Shown here in pieces: positions 53,222 to 61,578 of a DNA stretch of 64,000 bases. The notes under the pieces were generated by a model that made no database searches, was not told the origin of the DNA, and saw only the letters and a program-made list of their open reading frames with translations. The stretch is taken from assembly GCA_035550375.1 (NCBI GenBank), contig DASZPH010000041.1:104366-168365 (forward strand), read 5' to 3'. Made by a program: the position numbers and the translations under genes. Source of the stretch: DASSFG01 sp035550375. GTDB taxonomy: Bacteria; Planctomycetota; Planctomycetia; Pirellulales; JAICIG01. The stretch's first letter is position 1. Each line of letters opens with the position of its first letter.

Positions 53222-54043
53222 ATGTCGACCGGCGAACTGGATCTCGACGCCTACTTTCAGCGGATCGGCTACGCCGGACCGCGCGAGGCGACGACCGCCG
53301 TTCTGGAGCAGATCCACCTGGCACACGCCACGCACATTCCGTTCGAAAACCTCGACATCCAGCTCGGCCGGCCGATCGCCATCGACCTGGCGAGCATCCA
53401 GGGCAAGCTGGTGGCGGGCCGTCGAGGCGGCTACTGTTTTGAGCAGAACACGCTGCTGGCGGCCGCGCTGGAGAATCTGGGCTTTGGCGTGACCCCGCTG
53501 TCCGGCCGCGTGCGGCTGGGGGCCAGCCGCATTCTGCCCCGCACGCACATGTTGCTAAACGTGCAGGCGGCAGGCGAAGACTGGCTGGCGGACGTGGGCT
53601 TCGGCACGGGCGGGCTGCTCAAGCCGCTGCGCATGCGGCCGGAAGTCGTCTCGCGGCAGTTCTCCTGGAGCTTTCGGCTGATTCAAGAGGCCGGCTTCTG
53701 GCGGCTGCAATCGCTGCGGGAGGGAACCTGGCAAGACCTCTACGTCTTCACGCTCGAACCCCATCACGCCATCGATTTCGAGATGGCCAACCACTATGTG
53801 TCCACGCACCCGGGCTCGCGGTTCGTGCAGACACTCGCCGTGCAGAAGCAGTCTCCGGGGGCGTGTTATCTGCTGCGCAACCGCGAGCTGACGGTCATCG
53901 AAGGAGAGACGACCAGCGTCCGCCAGATCCGAGACGACGAGTCGCTGCTGGCCGTGCTGGCCGAGACGTTCGGACTGGAATTTCCGCCGGGAACGCGCTT
54001 CAAATGCCTGGCGGGGAGCGATTCACCCGACGTTTCGGCTTAA
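53222..54043 (+). CDS. nat: Arylamine N-acetyltransferase
   Basis: Transfers acetyl from acetyl-CoA to arylamines or hydrazines. It has 273 aa, the usual length. The catalytic triad is visible: C72 (RRGGYCFEQN), H109 (PRTHMLL) and D124 (LADVGFG). The upstream segment HIPFENLDIQLGRPI is the conserved N-terminal PFENL motif. No gene partner is apparent; the ATG is preceded by a weak A/G-rich region. Confidence 0.96.
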   Translation: MSTGELDLDAYFQRIGYAGPREATTAVLEQIHLAHATHIPFENLDIQLGRPIAIDLASIQGKLVAGRRGGYCFEQNTLLAAALENLGFGVTPLSGRVRLGASRILPRTHMLLNVQAAGEDWLADVGFGTGGLLKPLRMRPEVVSRQFSWSFRLIQEAGFWRLQSLREGTWQDLYVFTLEPHHAIDFEMANHYVSTHPGSRFVQTLAVQKQSPGACYLLRNRELTVIEGETTSVRQIRDDESLLAVLAETFGLEFPPGTRFKCLAGSDSPDVSA

Positions 54044-54060
54044 CGCGTGATCGGCACGGG

Positions 54061-55473
54061 CTAGGCGAGCAACTCTTTCGCCACCCGCGCCCGCGACACG
54101 TCGAAGTCGGTCAGGCTGTCGTTGCGCCCTTCGTGCGGATAGGTCAACCGCACGTGATCCAACCCCAGCGCGTGCAACAGCGTGGCGTGCAGGTCGTGAA
54201 CGGTCACAACCTGCTCGACGGCGGCGTAGCCGAACGGATCGGTCTGGCCGTGCGCGTATCCCCGCTTGAACCCGCCGCCCGCCAGCCAGAGCGAGAAGGC
54301 GTGCCGATTGTGGTCGCGGCCGTCGCTTCCTTGCGACACGGGCAGGCGGCCGAATTCGCCCGTCCAGAGGACGATTGTCTGGTCGAGCAGGCCGCGCTGT
54401 TTGAGGTCCTCGACCAGGGCGGCGCTCGGTTGATCGGTCCGGGCGCAAAGCTTTTTCAGGCTGTCGGCGTTTTTGCTGTGCGTGTCCCACGGCTGGCCGT
54501 TCATAAACACCTGCACAAACCGGACGCCCCGTTCGACGAGCCGCCGGGCCAACAGGCAGCGGGCGCCGTATTCCTGGGTCTCGCCGCGGTCGAGACCATA
54601 CAGCCGCCGCGTGGCCTCCGTCTCGCGCGACAGGTCGAGCGCGTCGGGGACGGCCGTCTGCATCCGGGCGGCCGTTTCAAAATTGGCGATCCGCGCCGCC
54701 AGCTCCGAGCTGTCGGCGTGGCGGGCGCGATGCGCCTCGTTCAGCTCGGCCAGAAACGCCAGTTGCCCCCGGCGTGCGGCTGGCGTGACCCCGGCCGGCG
54801 TCGCCAGGTTCAACACGGGCGAATCGCCCGAGCGGAATTGCGTTCCCTGGTAGACGGCCGGCAGCCAGCCGCTCGACCAGTTTCGCACGCCGTCGACCGG
54901 CAGGCCGCCCGGGTCGGAGAGCACCACGTAGCTGGGCAGGTCGCGGCTTGCCGATCCCAGGGCATACGTGACCCAAGAGCCCCAGGCGGGCCGCCCGGCC
55001 TGGATCTTGCCCGTGTGGATCAATCGCAGGGCCGCCTCGTGGTCGACCGATTCGGTCGTCATCGAGCGGACGAGCGTCAGGTCGTCGGCGACACTTGCCG
55101 TGTGGGGCAGCAGTTCCGAGAGTTCGATCCCGGATTCGCCGGCGGGCGAAAACTGGAAGGGCGAGGCGAGCAGCTTGCCCTGCTGCTGGTTGAAGTGGAC
55201 TTCGAGCTCGCCGGGGTAGGCCTCGCCGTGGCGCTTAACCAGCTCCGGTTTTGCGTCGAAGAGGTCCATCTGACTCGGGCCGCCGTGCTGGAAGAGGCAG
55301 ATCACGGCTTGAGCGCGGGCAGGCCGACCGCTCACCGGCGTCGGGCGATCCTCCGCCGACACGCCCCCGGCCTCGCAGAGCAATTCCGCAAGAGCCAAAC
55401 CGCCCAGGCAACCGGCGTATCGCCCCAGAAAGGCTCGTCGATGGATCGCGGACTCAGGAGGGAAAACACCCAT
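54061..55473 (-). CDS. DUF1501 protein, Tat-exported
   Basis: A 470-aa secreted protein with a Tat signal (RRAFLGRYAGCLGGLALAEL). The family is a sulfatase/alkaline-phosphatase-fold group common in planctomycetes: VICLFQHGGPSQMDLFDAKP, LTLVRSMTTESVDHEAALRL, HTGKIQAGRPAWGSWVTYAL, VFMNGQPWDTHSKN and VLWTGEFGRLP match DUF1501. DUF1501 proteins usually stand beside DUF1549/DUF1553 cytochrome proteins; here there is no such partner. Confidence 0.94.
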   Translation of the reverse strand: MGVFPPESAIHRRAFLGRYAGCLGGLALAELLCEAGGVSAEDRPTPVSGRPARAQAVICLFQHGGPSQMDLFDAKPELVKRHGEAYPGELEVHFNQQQGKLLASPFQFSPAGESGIELSELLPHTASVADDLTLVRSMTTESVDHEAALRLIHTGKIQAGRPAWGSWVTYALGSASRDLPSYVVLSDPGGLPVDGVRNWSSGWLPAVYQGTQFRSGDSPVLNLATPAGVTPAARRGQLAFLAELNEAHRARHADSSELAARIANFETAARMQTAVPDALDLSRETEATRRLYGLDRGETQEYGARCLLARRLVERGVRFVQVFMNGQPWDTHSKNADSLKKLCARTDQPSAALVEDLKQRGLLDQTIVLWTGEFGRLPVSQGSDGRDHNRHAFSLWLAGGGFKRGYAHGQTDPFGYAAVEQVVTVHDLHATLLHALGLDHVRLTYPHEGRNDSLTDFDVSRARVAKELLA

Positions 55474-55563
55474 GCTTTTCAGGAAAGAAAAATGTCCGCG
55501 TGACCCACGGACATTATCTTACCATCAAGCCTGGATCGGCAAGGCATTTTCGCGCTACGGCGC

Positions 55564-56304
55564 TCAAGCGAGAGTAGCCCGTTTTTCGCGGCGCCGTCGG
55601 GCAAGCCAGAGTCCGACTACAGGGCTCGCACCGAGAAAGAACGTCATCGTGGCCGGCTCGGGCACGGCGGCGGTCACGGCGCCGGCGAATCCGGTGTCGA
55701 GCGAATGACCGCCGGATCTCAATTGGGCCAGCGTATGTCGATCAAAGAAGCTTAACATGAGCGTCGGATCCAGACCGCCGGCAAGATCACGCAGATCCTG
55801 GTTGCTGCCGGTGTAGTGAATGTTGCTCAGGTTCACGACCTCGCCCAGGTTGAACGCCCCGAACGAGATGGATTTATCCATCTCCACCAGACTGATATTT
55901 GCGGTGAGATTGTGCGAGCCGTCAAAGATCGTCAGCACCCCGTTGCCCGTCACCGACGCCGCGTTGTTGTGGATCGTGCTGATCGTGAACGTCCCGCTTA
56001 TCGCGCCGAACAGACCCATCGCGGAACCGGTTCCATTCGACACGTTATTGATCACGAAATCGTGCCCGTGGCTGTCGGGCGTAAAGCTGAACTTGCCGTT
56101 GGCGCCGCTGAAATGCAGGTGAGCGCCGGAAGTGTTGGCAAAATCAAGTTCAAGCGTGACACCGCCGCTGGCGAGCCCGGCCCTCGCCAGGCACAGTCCC
56201 ATCGTCACCGCGCAAATGATAAATCGTCGTTGCACGTCAAGCACCTCTTCGGGTAGGCGCTTGTCGTAAGCGCGTTCCGCAATCCGAGAAAAGCGGCCGC
56301 TCAT
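55564..56304 (-). CDS. PEP-CTERM sorting-signal protein
   Basis: A 246-aa exported protein from the ATG giving MSGRFSRIAE; a further 78 upstream codons are not protein-like. A signal peptide covers about residues 25-45 (FIICAVTMGLCLARAGLASG). The mature domain is beta-rich and Gly/Asn-rich. The C-terminus carries VPEPATM, then a transmembrane helix and a basic tail (LARRRREKRA), the PEP-CTERM/exosortase signal. It is probably anchored or glycosylated at the cell surface. Function unknown. Confidence 0.85.
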   Translation of the reverse strand: MSGRFSRIAERAYDKRLPEEVLDVQRRFIICAVTMGLCLARAGLASGGVTLELDFANTSGAHLHFSGANGKFSFTPDSHGHDFVINNVSNGTGSAMGLFGAISGTFTISTIHNNAASVTGNGVLTIFDGSHNLTANISLVEMDKSISFGAFNLGEVVNLSNIHYTGSNQDLRDLAGGLDPTLMLSFFDRHTLAQLRSGGHSLDTGFAGAVTAAVPEPATMTFFLGASPVVGLWLARRRREKRATLA

Positions 56305-56863
56305 CGTCCGCTGACCCTTGTTCTCTCGATAGTATTTGTTATTTTCAGATAAATCAAGAAAATTGTACGATGCGCCTGAGAATTTGGCCGCCAACTTGCT
56401 GATGGAAACCACCGCCCGGGACGGCGATTCTCGCTCGCTTGCGGATTTCCTCGTTGATCGCTCTCCGCCGAGGGCCCTCGCCGGACGCCGTTCGGCTCGT
56501 GGAAATCGGCGCGCTTTGAGGACGAGCTGCACAAGCACGAGAACATCGACGGCACGGCCGGCGCAAAAGAGGTAGACAACCTGGCGAGTATCCTGCCGAG
56601 CTTTTTGTGGTATGTTTGGAAATAGCCCTGCCGCCGCGAGCGATCGACTTGCACGGGTGGGGCAACGACCGCCCGGCCAAGACGCGCCGAGGCCTTTTCT
56701 CTCTGGTCGCCGCCTTGAGCGAGAGCCCGATCATGAAGGTGGGCTGTCAGCCGGCAACTCCGAGAGCCAATTCTCAACAAGAGCGCTGATCCGCGGCTGT
56801 TGGTGCTGCGCGCCCGCAGCCGGATGCGCAACCCACACGCCCCGCCCAAGCGAGCAACTCCTC
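56305..56863. other. Intergenic region with one remnant
   Basis: The first 70 bp are AT-rich (around 56330-56370), a likely promoter area for the PEP-CTERM gene. A protein-like but startless frame lies at 56458-56625 (next entry). Nothing else is recognised. Confidence 0.4.
56458..56625 (+). pseudogene. Startless 3' remnant of a coding region
   Basis: The frame PFGSWKSARFEDELHKHENI then DGTAGAKEVDNLASILPSFL and WYVWK reads well to a TAG stop but is preceded by a TGA at 56455 with no start. It looks like the last 50 residues of a protein whose beginning was deleted. The parent family is not recognised. Confidence 0.3.
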
Positions 56864-57073
56864 ATGAGCCGACGGACTCAGCTCAGAATGCGAGCATTAA
56901 GGAGACGTCGCGTGGGAACCTGGCTTTTCTTGGCCGCGTTGATCTCCGCGGCGGTCGGAACCGCTTTCTGGGTCACGACGAACGGTTTCGCTTCGATGTT
57001 CGCGATGTGCGCCGGAGTAGCGATCGGGGTCGTGCTTCTGGGGCTTGGTGTCTGGTACCGGCTGCCGGATTGA
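56864..57073 (+). CDS. Small two-helix membrane protein
   Basis: A 69-aa protein, basic N-terminus (MSRRTQLRMRALRRRR) and two transmembrane helices (WLFLAALISAAVGTAFWV, FAMCAGVAIGVVLLGLGVWY). The longer upstream frame is not protein-like. It may be a membrane-stress or accessory peptide. It stands alone. Confidence 0.5.
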   Translation: MSRRTQLRMRALRRRRVGTWLFLAALISAAVGTAFWVTTNGFASMFAMCAGVAIGVVLLGLGVWYRLPD

Positions 57074-57222
57074 AGACACTCACACGATCCGCCTGGTCCT
57101 TCCGGAGTGTACTTTCAGGCCGGCATTCGGCCCCCTCCCCGCGGCCGTCGTGGGCTCCCCGGTCAAACAACCGGAGCGTAAACTGCGGAACTCCAGAACC
57201 GCACACTGCGTTGAATTAGCCG

Positions 57223-58236
57223 ATGTCCTCGTTGCCCAGCGGCAAGTTGCCGGCCGAATTGCTGCGGAGCTTGCTCAAGCGCTATGCGCCGAACGATCCG
57301 CGCGTGATCGTCGGGCCGCGCGTCGGCGTCGACGCGGCGGTGATCGACATGGGGGATCGCTATCTCGTGGCCAAGACCGACCCGGTGACGTTCGCCACGG
57401 ACCAGATAGGCCGTTACGCCGTCAACGTGTGCGCCAACGACGTGGCCTGCTGCGGAGCGGCCCCCCGCTGGTTTCTGGCGACGCTCTTGCTGCCCGAGCA
57501 AAGCACGACAAGCGAGTTGGCCGAACGGATCTTCGCCGAGGTGTTCGACGCTTGCCGGGAGCTCTCGGTTTCGCTCTGCGGGGGCCATACCGAAATCACC
57601 GTGGGCCTGGATCGGCCGATTGTTGTCGGGCAGATGCTGGGCGAGGTGGCGCGCGAGCGCCTGGTCACGTCCGCCGGGGCCCAGGCGGGCGACGTCCTGC
57701 TGGCAACCAAGGCGATCGCCATCGAAGGCACTTCGCTCGTGGCCCGTGAAGCGCCTGACAAGCTCGCGGAGATACTCTCGCCGGACGAGGTCCAGCGCAT
57801 GACCGATCTCCTGCGGGTGCCGGGCATCAGCGTGGTCCGCGAAGCTCAGCTTGCCCTGGAAGCCGGAGGCGTTCACGCTCTCCACGATCCGACGGAAGGC
57901 GGCCTGGCGACGGGCATCCGCGAATTGGCTGAGGCATCGCAGGTGGGGGTTGTGGTTGAGCAACAGCGAATTCCCGTGCTTGCCGAATGCGAGCGAATTT
58001 GCCGCCACCTGCAGATCGATCCGTTGGGGCTGATCGCCTCCGGAACGCTACTGATCGCGGCCGCAGCCGAAAGCGCCGAGGCGATCGTGTCGCGGTTGGC
58101 GGCCGAGGGACTCAGCGCCACGCCGATTGGCCGCGTCGTGCTGGCGGCTCAAGGCTGCACGCTCGTTCGTGCCGACGGCCAACAGGCCGAGCTGCCGGCG
58201 TTCGCCCGCGACGAAGTGCTGCGCGTGCTTCGCTGA
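57223..58236 (+). CDS. AIR synthase/HypE-like protein
   Basis: A 337-aa protein of the PurM/HypE/ThiL superfamily. Visible pieces are RVGVDAAVIDMGDRYLVAKT, IGRYAVNVCANDVACCGAAP, CGGHTEITVGLDRPIVVGQM, LHDPTEGGLATGIRELAEAS and IASGTLLIAAA. HypE converts carbamoylated thiols to thiocyanate for hydrogenase maturation, but its usual C-terminal cysteine is not evident (the protein ends VLRVLR), and there is no hydrogenase gene nearby. A related ATP-dependent ligase with another substrate is therefore more likely. Confidence 0.8.
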   Translation: MSSLPSGKLPAELLRSLLKRYAPNDPRVIVGPRVGVDAAVIDMGDRYLVAKTDPVTFATDQIGRYAVNVCANDVACCGAAPRWFLATLLLPEQSTTSELAERIFAEVFDACRELSVSLCGGHTEITVGLDRPIVVGQMLGEVARERLVTSAGAQAGDVLLATKAIAIEGTSLVAREAPDKLAEILSPDEVQRMTDLLRVPGISVVREAQLALEAGGVHALHDPTEGGLATGIRELAEASQVGVVVEQQRIPVLAECERICRHLQIDPLGLIASGTLLIAAAAESAEAIVSRLAAEGLSATPIGRVVLAAQGCTLVRADGQQAELPAFARDEVLRVLR

Positions 58237-58415
58237 AGCCGCCCAGGACAGTTCACTGAGGTCGAGGAGGGCGCGAAGTATTTGCGGTCGTTCAAGAAAA
58301 AAAGCTCGATATTTTCCAATCGACTGCTTAGAATTGCGGTCGTTCTCGTGGAGCGGAGTGAGGCGTGCACGGGTTTCCACCTGGCGGGTGGAAACGACCC
58401 ATCGGAGCCACGCCC

Positions 58416-59681
58416 ATGTCGATCTCCGTTGTCTGTCGCTGCGGCAAGAAATTTCTGGCGAAGGACGAGCACGCCGGGGCGCGCACGAAGTGCCCGGTGT
58501 GCAAAGAGCCGCTGACGATTCCCAAGCCCGATTCCGCCCGCGCCGAGGCCCCGCCGCGGCCGGCGCAATCGGCGTCTCCTGCGGCCCCGCCGCAACCCCC
58601 GGCCGCTGCTGTCGGGGCTCCTCCGCACTACGAAGGGAAGAACGTGGCCGATTGGCTCGATCTGCTCGAGGTCGACGATCCGGCCGCGCGGAAGCACGCG
58701 GTCGAGGTTCTTTCGTCGATCGGCCCCGAGGCGGGGACCGAACTGTCGGCCTTCATCGATCGCTTGGCGGCCGAGCACGTGCTGATCCGGCACTGGGCGG
58801 TGACGTGCCTGGAGAGGATCGGACCGCCAGCACGTCCGGCGCTCGACGCCCTCCTGAAAACGCTCGGCGACGAAGAACCGATGATTCGCGAAAAGGCGGC
58901 CCTGGCGATCGAGCGGATCGAGCCGGCTTGCGCCGCCTTCGCCGCTCGACTGCGTCACGGATTGCGAGACAAGAACGCGGCCACGCGAGTGTCCGCGGTG
59001 ATCGCCTTTCGCCGCGACATGAAGACGCTCGGCATTTCGCGGTGCCGCTTCTGGGCCTGCGCCTGCGGAAGCGTCTACGAGAAGGAAGACCTTGAAGAAC
59101 GGTTGAAGCTGCTGGCCGACGGAACGGAAATCCAATGGGAGGGCACGCGCGGCTGCAAGAAGTGCGGCAAGTCGTATCCGCTGCGGGACGTGTACGCCGG
59201 CAAGCACGACGTGCCACAAAAGTTCTGGCCGCAATTGGTGAAGCGATTCGGCAACCGGGTGCAGATTCCCGACGACTTTTTGACCGACCCGGATCAGGAA
59301 TCGCAAGGTTACCACCTCAGCGAAAGCAGTTCGTTCGACGTCCTTGGGGCGGGGGTGCCGGCCGGCTACTCGACGATGCCCCCTCCCGCCCCTGGCCTAG
59401 GCGAAGGGTACGCACTGGCGGAACCGCCTCCGGTTCACAAGGCCGCAACTCACGCCGAGGAAGCCGAGAAACAAGGTGAGCTCGTGCCCGGGGCGCCCGT
59501 TCCCAAAGCGGGAAATTACAAGTGCACGGCCTGCGGCAAGGTTCGGATGTCGGAGAGCAAAAGCGCGATGAAGGTGGCCGCCGTGCAGTCAAAAGCCGTG
59601 ATCAAATACTTCAAGTCGGGTAAGACTTTTTCCGAGTGTCCGCACTGCCGCGATCTCACCGAATGGCAGCTCGTCGAATAA
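58416..59681 (+). CDS. Zinc-ribbon and HEAT-repeat protein
   Basis: A 421-aa soluble protein from the ATG giving MSISVVCRCG. The N-terminal zinc ribbon reads VVCRCGKKFLAKDEHAGART with CPVC following. After a Pro/Ala linker come HEAT-like repeats (about 80-210; VLIRHWAVTCLERIGPPARP). A second ribbon follows (FWACACGSVYEK, GCKKCGKSYPLR) and a third C-terminal CxxC pair set (YKCTACGKVR, CPHCRDL). Three metal sites in one protein suggest a scaffold or nucleic-acid-binding adaptor. An AT-rich promoter-like segment lies about 100 bp upstream. The function is unknown. Confidence 0.78.
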   Translation: MSISVVCRCGKKFLAKDEHAGARTKCPVCKEPLTIPKPDSARAEAPPRPAQSASPAAPPQPPAAAVGAPPHYEGKNVADWLDLLEVDDPAARKHAVEVLSSIGPEAGTELSAFIDRLAAEHVLIRHWAVTCLERIGPPARPALDALLKTLGDEEPMIREKAALAIERIEPACAAFAARLRHGLRDKNAATRVSAVIAFRRDMKTLGISRCRFWACACGSVYEKEDLEERLKLLADGTEIQWEGTRGCKKCGKSYPLRDVYAGKHDVPQKFWPQLVKRFGNRVQIPDDFLTDPDQESQGYHLSESSSFDVLGAGVPAGYSTMPPPAPGLGEGYALAEPPPVHKAATHAEEAEKQGELVPGAPVPKAGNYKCTACGKVRMSESKSAMKVAAVQSKAVIKYFKSGKTFSECPHCRDLTEWQLVE

Positions 59682-59687
59682 GCCGTC

Positions 59688-59723
59688 CCCTCTCCCGCCG
59701 GGAGAGGGTTAGGGTGAGGGCGG
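59688..59723. repeat. Dispersed palindromic repeat, family A
   Basis: CCCTCTCCC-gcc-GGGAGAGGGTTAGGGTGAGGGCGG directly after the zinc-ribbon gene; it may terminate it. Confidence 0.85.
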
Positions 59724-59921
59724 GTCGCATACCAATTCAGTCAGGCCCACGAAGGGGATAGGACGGCAGACATTGGCAGAAAATGGCAGACTTTGGCAGG
59801 ACAATGAACCGATCTGGCGGTGGCATGTCGGCCATGACTGCAGCCCGTCAGACGGCTCGTTATCATCTTCGCCGCCCGGCAGTAAAGGCGGGCTAGGTCG
59901 CACTGCGCACCAGCGCACACC

Positions 59922-59978
59922 AACCCGAAGCGTCAGCGAGGGTAAGTCGGTCCCTCGCCCTCGCTGACGCTTCGGGTT
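59922..59978. repeat. Dispersed inverted repeat, family B
   Basis: 21-bp perfect arms, AACCCGAAGCGTCAGCGAGG plus g and their complement, separated by a 15-bp loop. Confidence 0.92.
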
Positions 59979-60130
59979 AGTGCAAGGCGCGCTGTCGCGC
60001 AACTCTGGGAGCGTGGTGCGCAATGCGGGCTAGGTTGCCGTGGGTAGCCGCGTTCGCCAGAACGCGGGGGGGCGAGGCGCGGCTTATTCACCGGCCCCGT
60101 AGGCTTGCGCGCAGAGTGCGCCGACACCAA

Positions 60131-60184
60131 GCGCGAAGCGTGAGCGAGGGTCACGACGCAACTTCCCTCGCTCACGCTTCGCGT
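60131..60184. repeat. Dispersed inverted repeat, family B
   Basis: Arms of the type GCGAAGCGTGAGCGAGGG and its complement with a 14-bp loop. It is followed by GTGTGGGCCGGTGA, which also flanks the copy at 21183, so the element has conserved borders. Confidence 0.85.
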
Positions 60185-60238
60185 TAGTGTGGGCCGGTGA
60201 GTAATCCGGGCTTGCCGCCTTTCAACCTTCGCCGGCTT

Positions 60239-61030
60239 TCAGGTCGACTCCTCGCCGTACCACCCGTTGTCGATGATGACGGGCGTTTGGTTCCAGCGGG
60301 GCTCTTCATCGGCCTTCTCTTCCAAGCGAGTTAGACGCTCGTCCAGTTCGGTCGACTCCCGCAACCGCGGCCCCAGCTCCAAGACGGCCTTCGCGGCCCG
60401 GCGGGCCACCGTCGGTTGGTCGCTTGCCATCAGCCGCTCCAAGACGCCGGTGGCCTTGCACGCCAGACCGGCCAGCCGGCCCAGCGCCGAATCGAACAGC
60501 CGGCCGCGGGCCCGGCTCACGGCCCGCCGAAAGTCGGCGTCTGCCAGCCGGCTGCGGGCGGTCGGCTCCTCGACGCCCGCTCGCTCGGCGGCCTCCCGCA
60601 AGGTGGCGCCGGCGGCCAACGCCAGAACCAGTTCGTCGTCGCCCGCGAATGCTTGCCTCTCGTCGGTTTCTTCTTCGTCATCTTCCAAATGGTTTATCCC
60701 CTCATCCACTTCGGCCCACTTACGCAACCGCGGCCCCAGTTCCAGCACGGCTTTTGCGGCCCCCAGGGTCTCGGACGGCCTCTCGCTTTCCATCAGCCGC
60801 TCCAACGTCTCCGCCGCCCTGCCGGCGAGCCCGGCCAGCCGGCCCCGCGCCGCATCAAACATCCGGTCGCGGGCCTCGCTCACGGCCTGCCGAAAGTCGG
60901 CGTCTGCCAGCCGGCGGTAGACGGTTCGCTCGCCGACGCCGGCTTTCTCAGCGGCCTCCCGCGCCGTCGCGCCGGTCGCCAACGCCAGAATCAGCTCATC
61001 GTCGCCCGCGGGCGTTCCATTCGATCCCAT
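60239..61030 (-). CDS. Helix-turn-helix protein with tandemly duplicated module
   Basis: A 263-aa protein made of two copies of a module of about 120 residues (roughly 9-122 and 129-245). Each copy has GDDELxLALAxGATxREAAE, a helix-turn-helix of the type AGVGERTVYRRLADADFR, a helical R..LxGLAxxA segment and KAVLELGPRLR. The HTH part resembles the N-terminus of phage terminase small subunits and of bacterial resolvase-like regulators. A ribosome-binding site AGGAGG lies upstream, 10 bp after the stop of a tiny ORF. Internal duplication inside a DNA-binding protein is unusual; it may bind as a covalent dimer. Confidence 0.82.
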   Translation of the reverse strand: MGSNGTPAGDDELILALATGATAREAAEKAGVGERTVYRRLADADFRQAVSEARDRMFDAARGRLAGLAGRAAETLERLMESERPSETLGAAKAVLELGPRLRKWAEVDEGINHLEDDEEETDERQAFAGDDELVLALAAGATLREAAERAGVEEPTARSRLADADFRRAVSRARGRLFDSALGRLAGLACKATGVLERLMASDQPTVARRAAKAVLELGPRLRESTELDERLTRLEEKADEEPRWNQTPVIIDNGWYGEEST

Positions 61031-61040
61031 TCTCGGCCTC

Positions 61041-61181
61041 CTATCTCGTCACCTTGTCCGACTGCTCCTTTGCATACCTGAAGAGATTTTCCAAGCAAGC
61101 CATATTCTGCTCTCGGGTGGCCCGCCCTGAGGTCTTCCGAAGGGCGTGGTGGAGCTTCGCTAACCCATCGCCTTCCTGCAC
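61041..61181 (-). CDS. Short ORF upstream of the HTH gene
   Basis: A 46-aa ORF from GTG, reading QEGDGLAKLHHALRKTSGRA then TREQNMACLENLFRYAKEQS and DKVTR. The composition is clearly protein-like and alpha-helical, charged at both ends. It ends 10 bp before the HTH gene start, with AGGAGG between, so the two are probably co-translated. It may be a small partner or a remnant of a longer gene; the frame is closed upstream by a TGA. Confidence 0.4.
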   Translation of the reverse strand: MQEGDGLAKLHHALRKTSGRATREQNMACLENLFRYAKEQSDKVTR

Positions 61182-61506
61182 CGACCGAGCTCGCAGCCTA
61201 CGTTGCGTGGATGCGAATCGTCGGTCCGGAGACGATCAAACTCACGCTAATCCGGTTCGCCGCGCGCCTGGTCGCCAGAGCGGAGGGTAGGGAATTGTCT
61301 AGCGCTCGCTCGCCACGCAGGACTGTGGCCGGCGAAGCTGGAAATGAACGAGACCGTGTTAGGAGAGCTGGCAATGGGATAATGCGATTGGCGCTTCACG
61401 CACGCCCTTCGGAGCACCTCAGGGCGTGCCCCTCCGCCGCGCTGGCGGTCGCCAAAATGCGTGACATATAGGCCGCGCGTCCAATTGATAATTGAACGCA
61501 ATCAAT
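61182..61506. other. Gene-free stretch
   Basis: No coding frame or RNA gene is recognised. The final 60 bp (61440-61500) are AT-rich and lead into a direct repeat. Confidence 0.5.
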
Positions 61507-61578
61507 AATTGGACCTGTCCCGTTATTTGCCCCCCGTTATTTGCCCCAATAATTGGACCTGTCCCGTTATTTGCCCCC
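61507..61578 (+). repeat. Direct repeat, ATTGGACCTGTCCCG type
   Basis: ATTGGACCTGTCCCGTTATT followed by TGCCCCCC occurs twice, with an extra partial copy of TTATTTGCCCC between. Similar pieces accompany small REP-type mobile elements in planctomycetes; this is a pattern memory, not a search result. Confidence 0.75.

Larger units (their letters stand above)
59682..60238. other. Repeat-rich gene-free region
   Basis: It holds one family A palindrome and two family B inverted repeats (listed separately) and a short TGGCAGA-type direct repeat at 59764-59803. No coding frame is supported. Confidence 0.7.

Noticed and set aside
57045..57749. A 234-codon frame overlapping the HypE-like gene
   Set aside because: It runs in another frame across a gene with clear superfamily motifs and is Arg/Gly-rich.
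60239..61181. Toxin-antitoxin pair
   Set aside because: The small ORF lacks any toxin-like motif and the HTH protein resembles terminase-type HTH proteins more than antitoxins; kept only as an open question.
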